Assembly: GCA_014706295.1 (NCBI GenBank)
Contig: JACSVZ010000004.1
Location: 92,382,048-92,446,047 of the forward strand
Reading direction: 5' to 3'
Length of the DNA stretch: 64,000 nt
Source of the DNA: Lycocorax pyrrhopterus obiensis
Lineage: Eukaryota > Chordata > Aves > Passeriformes > Paradisaeidae
In this document: in pieces, positions 50,774 through 64,000 of the stretch
Numbering within the stretch: position 1 is the stretch's first letter
Layout of the letters: the number at the start of each line of letters is the position of its first letter
Made by a program: the position numbers and the translations under genes
The notes under the pieces: generated by a model
What the model was told of the DNA's origin: nothing
The model's input: only the letters and a program-made list of their open reading frames with translations
Database searches by the model: none

Positions 50774-53700
50774 GCTTCCATGACCTGTTCTATTCATTCA
50801 TAGATTGACTTGACACCTATCCTTTGATGTAATGATCTGTATGCTTGGGAACAGCTTTTGTTTGGAGGAACACGCTTTCAATATAAGATGAACATAACAA
50901 AACATAAAGATTTTTCTGGGACATCTACCTTTATTTTTCCTATAACTTTAATCGTGACTTATATTCAAGCAAAGTGGATTTTGTCCTTGCTGAGGAAATA
51001 ATATCATTTTACTTTTGACATATGCCTAACCTTCCTTCTCAAATCGTAATCTTAAATGCACAGATAATTCTTCCTGCTATTGAAAAAAAATGATAAAAAA
51101 AGAAGGCATTCTAGTCTTAGGGCATATTCCCTGTAATTCATACCAAATATTGCAGGTTTCTGTGATAGAAGTCTCAGTTTTTCTCACTTGCACTTTTGAG
51201 TCAGCATCAAGAAAATAAAACAATCAAAATCAAACAAGTAGAATATCTTAAGTAGATGCCATGGATAAGGACTGAATTCATCAAAGTCCTCTCTAAATTT
51301 TAGGAGCCTTGTCAAGTGTCCTGCTACAGTAAAAGCCTAAAGTTACTGCATCCTAATGAAAAGAGGTTGGTGCCTTTGAAAGGTCTCAAGTGAGGAGTGT
51401 TTTTACATAAACTCAGTGCTTAAGTTTAGTCAGCTAAATTCTCTCCTTCAGGTCTTAAGCTGTCTTGGCAGACTGCAGTGGGGCCATAGGCACTTACTTC
51501 AAATGGGTGCTTATCTGTCCACCTAAAGCATAGGCACAAATAAAGTGCCTAATGCAGGTGATTTAGTCCTGCCAGGAAGATTACTCATTTCTAGGTGTTA
51601 TCCATAGAGAAATTAATTTGAACAGTGCAGACTATGCTTGTAATTCCAGTGTTGTTTAGGGTTCCAGTGTTGTTTGCAATGAGGCATAGTAGGAGTGCTA
51701 ACTCCTGGTAAAACAATATTTAGCAAATGTGATAAATATTTTTATTAATTTTAAATAAATCTTTATAGCCAATAGAGTATTTTTAACATGCATAATCTCA
51801 ATTTTATATTCATTTTATTTTTAAAAAAATTCAAAACTTTTCTTTCTCAAACATGCATTAATTTAAAATGTTTCTTTTAATTCTCAGCTTTCTTTTTTAT
51901 TTTCAGCTCATTGTAGTTTCTGAGGTTTTAACATTCCATTAGAATATCTTTCATACAATCAATTCTCAATTTAGTTTATTAGCATGAACAATTAGAAATG
52001 TCACAGTTTTTGTAGGATGAAAAATTACAGAATTAATTCAGTTTTGTTTTTCTAATATTTTCTCATAGACAAAGTTCAATACTAACATGGTAGTTACAGT
52101 AGAAAGCTGTACCAGCTAGTACTGAACTGGTACTACAGTCAGACATCTAGACTTAAAGTTTTAAGAGTCATGTGATTATAAACTAACACATCTCCCCAAA
52201 TACTGTAATAAAACCTTAAAATAAATAATGCCTAGTTTATTAAATAATCTTTCATTTCTACCAAAAAAAATTTCTGCAATTCAAAAAGAGCATTATTGGG
52301 TTTTTTTTCCCAAAGCAGCTGGATAGTACTTTTTCATTAGCACCTTCAAATTTATTATATGAAGTTGCTTATACTGATTTTAAGTAATTTTGTTATTTGT
52401 TTAATGGAATTTCTAAACTCATTTAGTCTTCTGATGAGCTACTGTTTTTGCAAGACAGGAGTTTTCTTCTGTATGTCCAAATCAACCTCAAGAAATATTA
52501 GAGAAAAAATTCTTATAAATTCATCCTCTGAAATTTAGCATTGTATTTTAGAAATAATTCTCCAAACGTATTTTTAATGAGGAACTTGCAGATCCTTATT
52601 AGCTCACTTGCTTTTTCCTTTCTTTCACATTCTGCAGCAGTCTCAAGGCAGGGACTAAAGGCCAGTTTTTTGAGGAAGTTGCCAGAGTCTGGGAAAAGCT
52701 AATGGATTGCTAGTTACTCAGCTGTTACATAGGCTGTGTAGGACTTCCACAGCGCCTTGCATTTCTTAGTCATATACCTCATATTTGAAAATGTTGCAAT
52801 CCCAATTTGTTCGGTTGCTGATGTTTCTTTGTCAAATTTTTAATTGTCAGTACAACATATTATTTTGTCATTGCCTTCAGAATGTGGATCATATATCGTG
52901 CATATATTTTTCTCTGTCAAAGTTTTGAGTATTTGCACCACATTTCAGCTCACTAAACACCTCAAAATAGGAAAATAGTAGGATTCACAAATAGATCTGC
53001 TGGTAGATACCTTCCACAGTAACCCCTTTGGAATCACAGGCTGAGGCAGAGGACACCTGCTTTAGGCAGCTGGAATGTCAAATATTTAATTGCTAATGAG
53101 ATCATAAAACAAATTTTAATATTCTTTGTTACATACTTGTGATATATTCAGCTTTAGTCTTACTACCTCGTTATGTATTTGTGTATCGTTTTCCTTTATT
53201 TTTTTCTAGGGAGACAAAGGTGTACCAGAATTGAATATGTAGTAGGAAGAGAGAAGCATTTGCTACAGCAGCACCATAAACAGCAGGCTGGGGAAGGAAG
53301 CACACAAACATGGAGTTATGAAATTGGGCACCATCACAAAATCAAGATAGCTGCTTGTGGTTAGAAATGAGTGAAAACAGAATAGTATCTGTATTTCCAA
53401 ATTATCTTTATGCCTTTATTTAAACTCAAGACTTGGTTAAAAGGCTAAAAATAATCCCATCTACAAATGTTATTTTGAGCAAATGTGTAGTACTGTTGAT
53501 TGAAATTAGAACAAGGCTCATCAGTGACTTATAAATTAAGGAGTGGTACAGCCTGGACTTAGGCACTGGACTTGAATCATACTGATGATTCGTTAATATA
53601 ATTTCTGGCATTTTTGCTCTACCGTGATTAAAATCTGCAGAAAAAATCCTATTCACAATCAAGCTAAAGTCAGCTCAGCTCTGCTCTCGCTGCATGGCTT

Positions 53701-56700
53701 GTGCTACCCTGTTGAAAACACCAGAGCATTTAATAGAGGGAATGTGGCCAAGCTGTACCAGATGGCCTCAGGGATACAAAACAAGCCCTGACAATTTTAG
53801 TTATAAATTTAGATGTTACCAGAGCATTTCACTGACTTTATCTGACCTATACTATTTAGTTTTATTTTTGCCTGTAATCATAAAGCCCAGAACTATGATA
53901 TTGAGTCTGTGCTGATCCAAAGCTCAAGTTGTGGAAATCTGACTGAATTCTTCTAAGGTTAAGATCTTAGAAAAAATATTTCAAAATGAGTCTCAACCTT
54001 GAGCCAGTAGGCCTGAAGCTTAAAAAGTAATTTTCTGGGGGAGGAAGACTAAGCTCTGACAAATTTTGCAACCATTGATCTAAAATCCCGTATTATATCT
54101 GAACTACATTAATTCATAAGTAACTTCAGACAAGGCGTGCCTTTTCCACAAAACCTTTAGTGTGTAGTCTGATCTTTGTAGTGGCCTAAGCAGAAATTAA
54201 AACTGCCTGACTTTCTTCTTAAGTACATCTCGGTAAATGCTTCTATCAAAATACTGTCAGTATTTTATAGCACTTTCTTGCCCACCTGAGTCTCTCCTCT
54301 GTCACAGCGCTCAAAGTGAGGTGTGTATAATGGCAATGCAATTTTTCTGCTTTTTACTTCTGTTGCTGATTTTCTTTTAACATAGTTTGCCTGTGTCCTC
54401 CATTAAGCTTTTTCAGGGCAGAGAGGGTGAATGTTAGGAAGGAAGCACTTTTCTCCATGCTCTCATGAGAGGCAAAGTGGTGATTTCTGTCCCTCTTTCC
54501 AGTGCATGAGAAATGGAACAAAGCACTGCAAAAATGGAAGGAGGAGATGGATGGACAGACAGACAGACAGTGAAATCTTAAAAAACTCCTTCACTTAGGT
54601 ATGCATGCTAAAAGTACCTCTTGGAACTCATTTGACTCATTTTTGAAACTTCATCAGGAAATTCATCTTTCAGTGTAGTTCTCTTACTTTGAATTGCTGT
54701 TCACTGAGTTATGGATGCTGAATAGTTAAAGACTGCAAAGAAAAAATGCAAAATCTATCAAGTAATCATGTAGTTTTTTTCTTAACCTATGCTTCAAAAA
54801 TGTTAGGTACTTTTGTGCTGAAGCATGTAGAGAAGAGAATTATCTTATGTGATCTAAAAGACGTTGTAGTAAATTTATTAAGAGCAAAACAGATTTGTGT
54901 AGCATGCAAGATGAAATCAAATATGTATTCTAATCTGGTTCAACCACAAAAAATTCTTAAGTAAAATATTTTTATGAAATTTGAAGTTATCAAATTCCAT
55001 GGACATGAGCTAAAATCCACTGCTAAGTCCCAGTGACTTATACAGGACTTTTCCTGAAAAAAAGATACATGATTTTAAATAATAAACAGAGGAAGAAAAA
55101 TGCTTTTCTTTTCTAATATGCGCTTGGTGCACAGCTGCCTACATGGTCACTTAAGGGGTTCATTCCCAATGAAAAAACTTCTGACTTTTCAATAGGGAGT
55201 CAAACTCAGAACTATTTGGGCTGAAAGCTGTAATCTTTTTTTTGGAACGGCTGTCATGATGCCCTGTACAAGTTGCACTTATGCAGGCATTCCGACCTCT
55301 AGTTTAAATGGATCACAGACTTTTTTTCAGTGCAAAGACATGATATATTGTGCAAGTCTACACATTGGGAGCTGTGAGTGGCAGAAGCATCTCAGCTGCA
55401 TAGATCTCTAGGATTGCAAGACAACCAAGCAGGTAAAGGAAGTTAAATGTAAGAAGAACTTTATTTTTCTTTCCTCACTACTAATTATTCGAGAAACATT
55501 ATTTCTTTTATATTTCTAGGCTAACTAGCTGACAGGTTTTTACAAGTCTCTAAATTCCCAGCTATGATGGAAGTGTCATACTTGATGCTTATTAATAAAT
55601 TAATGTAGCAATTAGGTGTCTGGTCTATGTTAATCATCTGGTCTCAACCCCATAACCAGTGGATAGAAACCAGCAAATCCAAGGAGTGGTTTATTCCCTC
55701 CTGCAATAGATGCCTAAAGCCAGTGGCTTGAATCATATTCTGAGAAGGCATCTTTCTCCATCAACAAGCTATACCACCACACAGATTTTTGATAGCTCAA
55801 TTTTCTATAGATAGGTTTATTATTGGATTTATGTACCAATACAATAAAAAGTAGCAATTATGAGCAATGTTGCAGGATTATGAGAATAAAATAAAATGAT
55901 CCTGAAGTGAATGAAATTTAAATCAGAAGTTTGTCATCCCGTTTAACTGGCAGAGGGTAGGGAAGAAAAAGTCTTAGCCTGTTTTTCCAGCTAGCAGTTA
56001 CTACCTGGGGCTTAGCAGAAAATATTTCTAAAATGAGGCAGTAGAAATTGTATTAATTCATAGATGAGTTCTACGTCTCAGGGGATGCACTGACTCTTGG
56101 AACATAGAGCTACTCATAAAAAAGATATTAGAGACATTCTACTATGTCTTTAAGCACTTTGTTCAATTAACATTCAGAACTGAGCTAAATTACTAGCCTA
56201 CAACATCCATAAGCAGAGTACATAATCAGTTCACTGTTTTCTTTTTGCACAGAAGACAGACAAGTATTCCCTGGCTGAGTGAATATGAATATTTAATTGG
56301 CTTTAGGGAACAAACTTTCCGTGTTTTACAGTAGAAGTCCTTTACTGAACCAGTGTGTTTTATTGCTGGATAGGACTGGAAAAAGCTGTTTCTTAAATTT
56401 TTCACACTAAGACTTGGAGAAGTGCTATGATTTGTATCTGTCTTGTACTCTAACTATGTTCAATACAATGAAGAATCTTTGGAGTCAAGGCAGGAGTTTT
56501 CCTCATTTGCCTATAGCAAAAATCACAGTGGCTTCCACAAAAGCCCCATCAGTTACTAGCACTATCACCTCATGGTGCTTGAGATATATTGATGCTTTCT
56601 CAAAACTCAAAAGGGGAAATGTGTGCAGCCAGAGAGAAGTAGGAAACAGCAATATCCAAATGACTGCAGAGTTGAATGTCACAGACATTTCTGGGCTTCA

Positions 56701-57990
56701 GTCCTTCATTCCAGTCAATGATGTTTTTATCAGCATTTGTAGAATTATTAGAGATTTATTTCTCCCCATCACTGGGATAATCATAGCAGGATGAAAGGAA
56801 AAGTAATCAGATTCATAACCAAACTTGTATTAAATTTTCCCTTCACCTTCCTTTGGACCAAGGCACTGAGGAATTTCAGTTAACTTACTCTGTATGGTAG
56901 GTAAAAAATGCTCTTATGACAGCATCAGATTCTAGGTTCCTGGTCACTTACACAGAGTTAATTTCTTCCCAGTCCTGCAAGTAATCTCCCTGAGTTTATT
57001 TGCTTTATTTGCTTTTCTTTTGCACTTTAGAATTATACTAATATCTCCAAATGCTCTTAACATTATTTTGTTTCGTTACAATATTTGTCACCTAATTCTA
57101 TAAAGCCAAGTGTTTCTAGTGTCTTTTGTTGCTACATTAACTATTTCTATTCCCCCAATATTTTTTAATTTCCTTTTAATTTCTTAATAAATTTTTTACT
57201 CAGTGTTTTATATCCTGTAGAGAAATATCTACAATTGCAATCATGAAATTATCCTAAAAAGACAGTTTCTGAATGCTCATATGAAAAGTATGTAAACAAG
57301 TTTTCTCTGCTTTAATCATGAAGATCTTTTACTGATTTCCCTCTTGGGAAAACGTGCACCATACTTCAGTTTTTTCTGATATGTCATAGTATGCACAGCA
57401 GTGTAATAGGTCTTTGCCATGCTAATTAGTATAACAGACTTCCACAATATATGCCTTTCATCAGTAGTAAATCCATTTATATGGCATGTTTTCTTGTGAT
57501 TTTACTTAATCTATCTTAGAGACACATAGGTTTCCTGGTTTTTTTTTTCTTTTTTTAAATAGCATGGCCAGTCACCAAGTGGTTCTTTTCACTCAGAATT
57601 GCTTACCTCCTCTGCCTTCAAAGAAGATGTTCTCCTAGCTTGACGTGACTGATACTTTGTTTTGTAACAATACAGGCAAGTAGGTAAGGTATAGGTGTTA
57701 TTTTTCAAAATTATTTTCAATAAGCACAGTACATTCTCTGGTATCCAAAGCTGCACTACTTTTCCACCAGGCTGAAAATGCCTGTGTGTTAGACTGTGTC
57801 TAAGAGTGGGTCCCATTTTTGCCTAATGTTTGCTAATCAATTGCTTCATTTTTGTAGTGTTTTTAATCTGCAATTAACACTACCCTTAGATCTATCATAC
57901 CACTTCCATTTTATCAAGGTCATTTTTCTGAAAGATTATACATTGTGTTAATTTGTCATACCTCTTTCAAAAAAATCAATCGAACTTTGT

Positions 57991-58039
57991 TCTTTTACAG
58001 TTACATTCTCATCTCATCTTTTACAGTTACATTCTCATC
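57991..58039. repeat. 23-bp tandem duplication
   Basis: TCTTTTACAGTTACATTCTC plus ATC at 57991-58013 recurs exactly at 58017-58039, an offset of 26 bases. Each copy contains an acceptor-like TTTTACAG, but no exon is seen after it. Confidence 0.9.
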
Positions 58040-58088
58040 ATACAGAATCTCTGTAGTTGTTCTCCAACAATTTGCTTCATTGGTGTTA

Positions 58089-58125
58089 TTTTTTCTCTTC
58101 TTTTTTTTCTTTCTTTTTTTTTTTT
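58089..58125. repeat. T-rich low-complexity tract
   Basis: A T run broken only by single C bases. Read on the other strand it yields Lys/Arg-rich chance open frames. Confidence 0.9.
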
Positions 58126-58898
58126 GACAAAAAATGAGAAGAAAGTTACATTTGGAATTTTCAGTTGCATGCTCCATCCTATTTTTGTTTTTCCCACATT
58201 CCTTTTTAATTCTGACATTCAAAACACACCCAGAATTATGTCTCTGTGGAAAACGTCCAGTCCAAAATAAAAATTTAAGAGTTCAAACTGTGTGAAATAA
58301 CCCCACAACTACATATATAGGATAGATTACTGTACACTATTCTTTGACACCAGAATTTGGAAATTGCCAGAACTGTGTGCAGATCTACTTTAATTATCTG
58401 AACTGCAAATAAAATTGCAACCGAGGGAATGGATGTTTCATTAAACCTTGCAAAAACTAGGACCATTTCTATAGCATAAGGAAGAGGGAGTATTTTGGCA
58501 TCAGGCATGTGGGGGGTTTTTTGTATTACAATGTTTTGCAAACTATGTGGACATAAGAACTACCAATTTGTGCCTAGCTAAGTTTTTTATCACCTGGAAA
58601 AGCCAGGGACCAGTAAAAACTACATAGGAAGGAATTTCCCAGACTAATTCAACTCCTCAGAAACTTTCTTGTGTAGACAGACCTCTCATCTCTGTCATTT
58701 TAAAGCATCATATACCAGACTTTAAAAGCTGAACTCTAGTACCTGACAATATAACACAGCAGCATTCACTGTGTGCTAATTGCAATCTGCAGACTGCAGG
58801 ATTTTCCATCAGAGAACTACCATCTAACAAAGAACAAGCAGATTATTTATTTTAAACACCCACAGAAAGGATACAGACACTATTAACCAGTGTAAGGT

Positions 58899-60130
58899 AG
58901 AATCATAGAGTCACAGAGTCATCAAGGTTGGAAGAGATCCCCAAAATCATCAAGTCCAACCGCCCACCCAGCACTACCACTGTAACCACTAAACCGCATC
59001 ACCCAACACCAGATCCAGATGCCTCTTATAAACACCTCCAGGGATGGTGACTCCACCACCTCCCTGGGCAACCTATTCCAATACCTGGCCACCCTAACAG
59101 TGAAATTTTTTTCTAATATCTAATCTGAATCTCACCTGTCTCAGCTTAAGGTCATTTCCTCTTGTCCTCTCACTGCAGGCAGGGCAGAAGAGACTGACCC
59201 CCACCTCACTACAACCTCCTTTCAGGCAGTCGTAGAGAGCGATGAGGTCCTCCTGAGTCTCCTCTTCCTGAGACTAAACAAACCCAGCTCCCTCAGCTGT
59301 TCCTCACAGGACATGTTCTCTAGTCCTGTCAGGAGCCTTACTGCCCTTCTCTGGACATGCTCCAGTACCTCAATATCCTTTTTGAAGTGAGTGGAGCAAA
59401 ACTGAATGCAGTACTCAAGGTGTGGCCTCACCAATGCCACGTACATGGGGACAATCGCTGCCCTGGTGCTCCTGGCCACGCTATTGCTGATACAGGCCAG
59501 GATGCCATTGGCCTTCTGGCCGTCTGGGCACACACTGGCTCATGTTCAGCTGGCGGTTGACCAGCACCTCCAAGTCCCTTTCTGCTGAACAGCTCTCAAG
59601 CCACTCCTCCCCCAACAACTGCAGGGGGTTGTTATGCCCCAAGTGCAGGACTCTTCATTTTATTGAACCTCCTGCAGTTGTCCTCAGCCAGAGGACTCAG
59701 ATGGAGTCTGTTCAGGTCTCTCTGTAGAGCCTTCCTGCCCTCAATCAGATCAATGCTTCCTCCCACCCAACTTAGCATCATCTGCAAATTTACTGAGGGT
59801 GCACTCAAGCCCCATGTCCAGGTCTTCAATGAACATGTTAAACAGGACCTGCCTCAGTGCTGAGCCCTGGGGACCACCACTAGTGACAGCTGCCAACTGG
59901 ATTCAGCTCCATTCACCACAGCTCTCTGGCCCGGCCAGCCAGACAGTTTTGACTCTTTGAAGAGCCTACCCACCCTGCCAGCAGCCAGTTTTTCTAAGAA
60001 GATGCTGTAGGAGATGGTGTCAAACACTTCACTGAAGTCTAGATAGACTAGACTATACATTCACAGCCTTTCCCTCATGAATTAAGCAGGTCACTTTGTC
60101 ATGGGGATGTCAGGTTGGTCAAGCAAGACT
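58899..60130 (-). repeat. CR1 LINE, antisense, 5'-truncated, about 1.2 kb
   Basis: The best preserved LINE in the window. The left edge (AGAATCATAGAGTCACAGAG) is the CR1 3' terminus in reverse. Going right, the reverse strand reads back through the 3' region, the CR1 protein end (for example [20 protein letters not shown] and VYLDFSEVFDTISYSIFLEK) and stops near 60130. Reverse-transcriptase motifs such as YLDFS-FDT are recognisable, but the frame is split into at least three pieces (on the minus strand near 59222-59533, 59632-59829 and 59854-60060), so it is a dead copy. The 5' part of the element is absent, as is usual for CR1. Confidence 0.95.
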
Positions 60131-63100
60131 CCTTAGGTGTTGATAAAACTGTAGTACCTCTGTGAACTCTAGTTGGAACAGTGAGAATCCAAACTGTTAA
60201 ATGCCCTTGGGGGTTTCTTCACAGGCAGCTCAAGAAACAGAGTTCCATAATCTGCTTCCCTCTTGCTGAGCAGATCTTGCAGTGGGAAATAGATCTAGCT
60301 GTTCTAGTATTATGTGTAAGTGATTATTTAGATTACCCCATATGAAAATTGCTAAGTGTACAACAATCTACTCACACTAGGCACTCACTTTTAATTCCTA
60401 GACCTTCACAGTTGTTCACTGAGCATATTTCAGTTAATAACTGCAGGCAGCTGGGAGTGTGCATATAAATGATTGCTGTGCCTCAGCTAATGAGTGGAAG
60501 TCATCATTAGCTGTAATAGCTTGATTACCTATGGTTGCTTATCTGTGAATCTATCCTTGGACTTCCCAGGTCAAATAGATTAGCCCCACTAGAAGTGTGC
60601 TTGAGTGGTGGGTTTGAAATGAAATTGAAAATATAGGAAATTTTCTGCAAAATATTCTTAGGGTGGTTAGAGCAAGCGAGTAGTTGCATTAAGAGTAGAA
60701 GAAAATAAGCACAGTTGATGCACTTGAAAAATCTATTGAAAGCCATCTTTATGATTTTAAACACTAAGAATTTCTAATCATATCAAAATAAGCCATTTAT
60801 TTTGTACTCATGGCAGCATAATTATGCAGTGTAGGAAAGTCATACTTTAAGCTGTAGTATTGTCACATTTTCAAATGTGAGAGGTCATTTAGAGCATCTG
60901 CCTGTTCAGCTGCATCACTGCTTAATGTTTCTCTCTTTAAATGCATGCCTGACTCATTTGTGTCTTTATCCAGAGCTATCCTTACTCCTGGAGGCCGTAC
61001 ATTCTGCACATTCCCTGTGCTGCTGTGTCAGAAAGCAAAGAACCACCATCTCTTATATGCATGTTGTCTCAGATTTTTGAGAGTGAGGAAGTTTTATGTT
61101 TAGACCTAGAAGAAAAATGCTTTCCTTCCTTGAATCAAAACTCTAACAAAAAAATGGGACAAATATTCTTTTCCAACCCAAATGGTTTCTATGTTTCTAC
61201 AAAAAGCTATCTTAAAGGGGGAAAGAACCCTCTCATTTAACACAGTGTTCCTAAATATTTTCTACGTTCCCCCAAGCCTCCATGAGTTAGTCAAATGGGA
61301 TTGCAAGCAGTTTAAAGGTTCTAGCAAGCATGACCTCAGCCCATCTTCTACACACACAGGGTGAAATGAAGGTATGATTCTCAACTGTTACAAGGAAAAG
61401 GAAGATCAATATTTATAGAGAAACATATACTAATTTGATTTTTTTCTTGTACTTTTTTTGGGTCGTCACTTGTTGTTGGCTTTTTTTCCTCGTTGAACTG
61501 TTCTGCCTCCACAAACAAAAGTTTTTCTGATACCCTAACATGAATTATAAGATGAATTTGGAAGAGTACTTACTGGGATGAATTAACAAAGTAGATTTCT
61601 GTGCATCCCAGCACAACTGTTGTGCATCTGGCAATACCTCTCAACCAGCAATCAATCTGCCCAAGTCCAGACGGCAGAGACTTGAGGCTCCGGGATCCAG
61701 CACTTGGGGAATTCTCAGCCTGTCAGTTTTCCTGCCACCACACTTCATTTCAGAAAACAGGCCCTGGATTATAAGGATGTTTCCAAGTTCTTCTATTTTA
61801 ATTACAGTGGAGCTTTAGGGGTGACCAGTCAGAAACTGAGAAATACACTTTTTTCATTAAAAATTCCCATACTGCAGAACAGGGCAGAAGCAAATTCACT
61901 GTTTGGAAGTACTAAAATGAGAGATGCCTGAATCTCCTCTTTCTGTTTGTGTTTCCTGATCATCTTGGTTCCCTATGATTCCATGATTTTAGCTAAGCAT
62001 CCTCAGCTTGTTCATTACTATGATGATCACAGCACCCACCACTATTGAAAATGGTGCCAATTCATGCCGAAGACTTCGAGCTGGGCTAATTCACTGCCTA
62101 GAATTTGTGCAGTTGTCTCTTGTTCACCTTTAAGTATATAATTAGAGACCAGGCTAATGGAGTGACTTGTCATTTATTTCAAACATTTAGTATTTACATA
62201 ATTAACTTTTTTGTGAGAAAACAGTAGTTGTGATGCAATATGTGATCACAGCAAGAAAGGCAAAACATGTAAAAACCATCTTGTAAATGAGATAGCTGCA
62301 TTCACAAGGCTCTTGTCTGTAGAATACAAAGCTCTGCAAAAGCACATATAAGTGCTTCTAACCACCTTTTATACGTGGCTAACTTACTGCTGTTGAATCA
62401 TTTTCTTTATGCCATAGCTGTGGCAGTGTTTGAAATAAAGAGCCGGACCACATGCTCTGCTCTATAAACAGTTAGTTACACCACTGATACTTATAAGTAA
62501 TTTTAAATATTAATTCAGTGTTGGGGAAAAAAATATATTTAAACTGTAAAAGCTCTCTCTCAAGTGAAAAACTTGGGATGTGAGCAGAAAACAAACAAAA
62601 AAAGCAAACTAATGATCTCGACTGGAACAGCATGGAACTAGATGCTTGGGAATACACTGAGTCCTGAGAAGCTGTTATGCAGACCAGAGTAGGCAGCATA
62701 CACGGTTACAAACGTGGACAGCAGGAAAAGAGAATTATTCAACAATTCCTTGCACAGTGTGAGCAGAAATACTGCTCAGTTGTTATGGAGCAGTGGTCCT
62801 ATCAAAGTGAAATCTTCAGTTTTTGGTTTTTGTTTTGTGCTAGTGAGTGATTTTGTGAGTACTTTCTGTATCTCTTCTTGAAGAGTGTAAATGTATAACT
62901 CACTGCCCTGTTCATCAGAATATAATATTAATTATGCATTTTGGAGAACATTATAAACATTCTCTGAGAGGATGCAGTTCCATTCTCCAAGAGGTCAAAT
63001 CACTGCTGGTCACTGAAAATTTTCTCATCTCATTCCCCTGCATTCACTGTTCCCATGGCAGGTGTCTGTTCACTAGATGTATTTCTGCCATTTACTGTAT

Positions 63101-64000
63101 TTTTTCACCAAGCATCCTTGAGTGGTTGGGTTTTTTCATATCTGGTCTAATGCCTCTGGAAATCAAATTTTGTGTTCTCTTAATCAATTTAATCAAAACT
63201 TCTTATTTACAACCAATATTTTAGAATTCTTAAATCTCTCAAAGACAGATGGAGATAGGAGTTTAGCTCTGTTTGGAATTTTCTGATAGCTTACTGTATT
63301 GACAACACAAAATGTCAGTTATTTCAAATTTTTACACAGACATGACATTATCAGGTACATAAATGATTAATTTTTCATGCTTATTGCATTCTCTTTATTC
63401 CATTACATGAAAAAAAATGTGTATTTGTTATATAAGCCATGATTAGTTTTAAAAAGGGAATAGCAATTTATGATGTTAGATGCTCAAATCTGTAGTTATC
63501 TTTGTATCCACTGAAAATTAAATTTAAAAAAAAAAACATTTTGCAATAACATTCGGGGGGTTAATTTTAATTTAAATATTTTGGCATATTTTGTAGTATA
63601 TTAGTTGAGTATTTGTCCTGTTTTGATAGTAACATGACCAATGACTTATGTTGATAGAGCTAACAATCTGTAAATCACTTACGATTTAAAATAAGGAATT
63701 TAAGGTTCTCAGAATGTTCTCAGGTTATACTTAGCTGCGAAAAATGGAGATGACTTTATTCTAAGTGAAGAGAAGGGAAAGCTACTTTACTTTTTATTTG
63801 AGAAAGATAGTTTTTATGTGTCCTTGAAATTTGTATTAAGAGCATTCCCACATGTACTTTTGTATCCATATTTCCAGGAATTACTGTCTTAAACACTGCA
63901 GTTTGTCCAGCGTGGGTGGCAAGCACCATCAGTAGCTGAGCCACACAGTACATCTGTGGGAATTTCCATCCCAAAATAATCAGTTTGAAATATGCAGCCA
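60131..64000. other. Intergenic DNA, little recognisable
   Basis: AT-rich sequence with no gene I can support. A weak CR1-tail-like stretch lies at 61166-61200. Short open frames of 60-96 codons on both strands show no family features. Confidence 0.6.
61166..61200 (+). repeat. Possible CR1 3'-tail remnant
   Basis: CTTTTCCAACCCAAATGGTT followed by TCTATGTTTCTAC resembles the last 35 bases of a CR1. The sequence upstream does not match, so this may be a very short remnant or chance. Confidence 0.35.

Larger units (their letters stand above)
50774..58898. other. Intergenic AT-rich DNA, no gene seen
   Basis: About 8 kb downstream of SNTG2. I looked for thyroid peroxidase exons, expected next by mammalian gene order, and found none. 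It holds small direct repeats (14 bases at 51644-51657 and 51662-51675), GACA units near 54555-54570 and a T-rich tract at 58089-58125. Open frames of up to 126 codons on either strand have no recognisable similarity and no consistent splice context. Confidence 0.65.

Noticed and set aside
53173..53364. Open frame after a good acceptor-like TTTATTTTTTTCTAG
   Set aside because: It was considered as a TPO or unknown exon. The peptide does not resemble a peroxidase start, and there is no matching donor or partner exon.
59222..60060. Antisense open frames with reverse-transcriptase-like motifs
   Set aside because: These are broken pieces of the CR1 LINE protein, not a host gene or a retron or virus-like system.
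61955..61992. CCCTATGATTCCATGATTTT, resembling a CR1 end
   Set aside because: It is too short, and the sequence upstream does not match CR1. Chance is as likely.
1..64000. CRISPR array, operon, tRNA or rRNA, or a novel defence-like system
   Set aside because: No regular spaced repeats, bacterial gene layout or structured RNA was seen. The content fits an ordinary bird gene and its repeats.

Overview
This window is vertebrate nuclear DNA. It is AT-rich, has GT-AG introns, and is scattered with CR1 LINE fragments and avian-type ERV LTRs. The CR1 and LTR types point to a bird. The LTR style at 39-42 kb is one I associate with passerines and related land birds, but the species is not proved.

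There is one recognisable gene, on the + strand: the 3' half of SNTG2 (gamma-2-syntrophin). Seven coding exons are visible at 488-526, 9859-9975, 18524-18595, 22017-22226, 37098-37190, 42312-42422 and 49888-50019. They encode the last 257 residues: a short linker, the PH domain, and the C-terminal syntrophin-unique region, ending at a TGA at 50017-50019. An AATAAA lies at 50048-50053. All six internal exons are multiples of three and begin and end in phase 0. The 5' half of the gene, including the PDZ domain, lies upstream of base 1.

The introns carry most of the sequence. Intron 527-9858 holds a sense CR1 with an internal deletion, a second decayed CR1 and a CR1 tail. Intron 9976-18523 holds a GC-rich probable sense LTR. 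Intron 18596-22016 holds a G/T-rich low-complexity tract. Intron 22227-37097 is the largest, with one clear CR1 tail and one broken antisense tail. Intron 37191-42311 holds two antisense LTRs about 0.8 kb apart. Intron 42423-49887 holds an A/C-rich tract, a possible antisense LTR fragment and a sense CR1 that ends about 310 bp before the terminal exon.

From about 50.1 kb to the end the DNA looks intergenic. The one large feature is an antisense 5'-truncated CR1 at about 58.9-60.1 kb. In mammals the next gene after SNTG2 is TPO, but I found no TPO exon here. I found no CRISPR array, operon, tRNA, rRNA or other unknown system. Most long open frames are chance frames or lie inside LTRs and CR1s.
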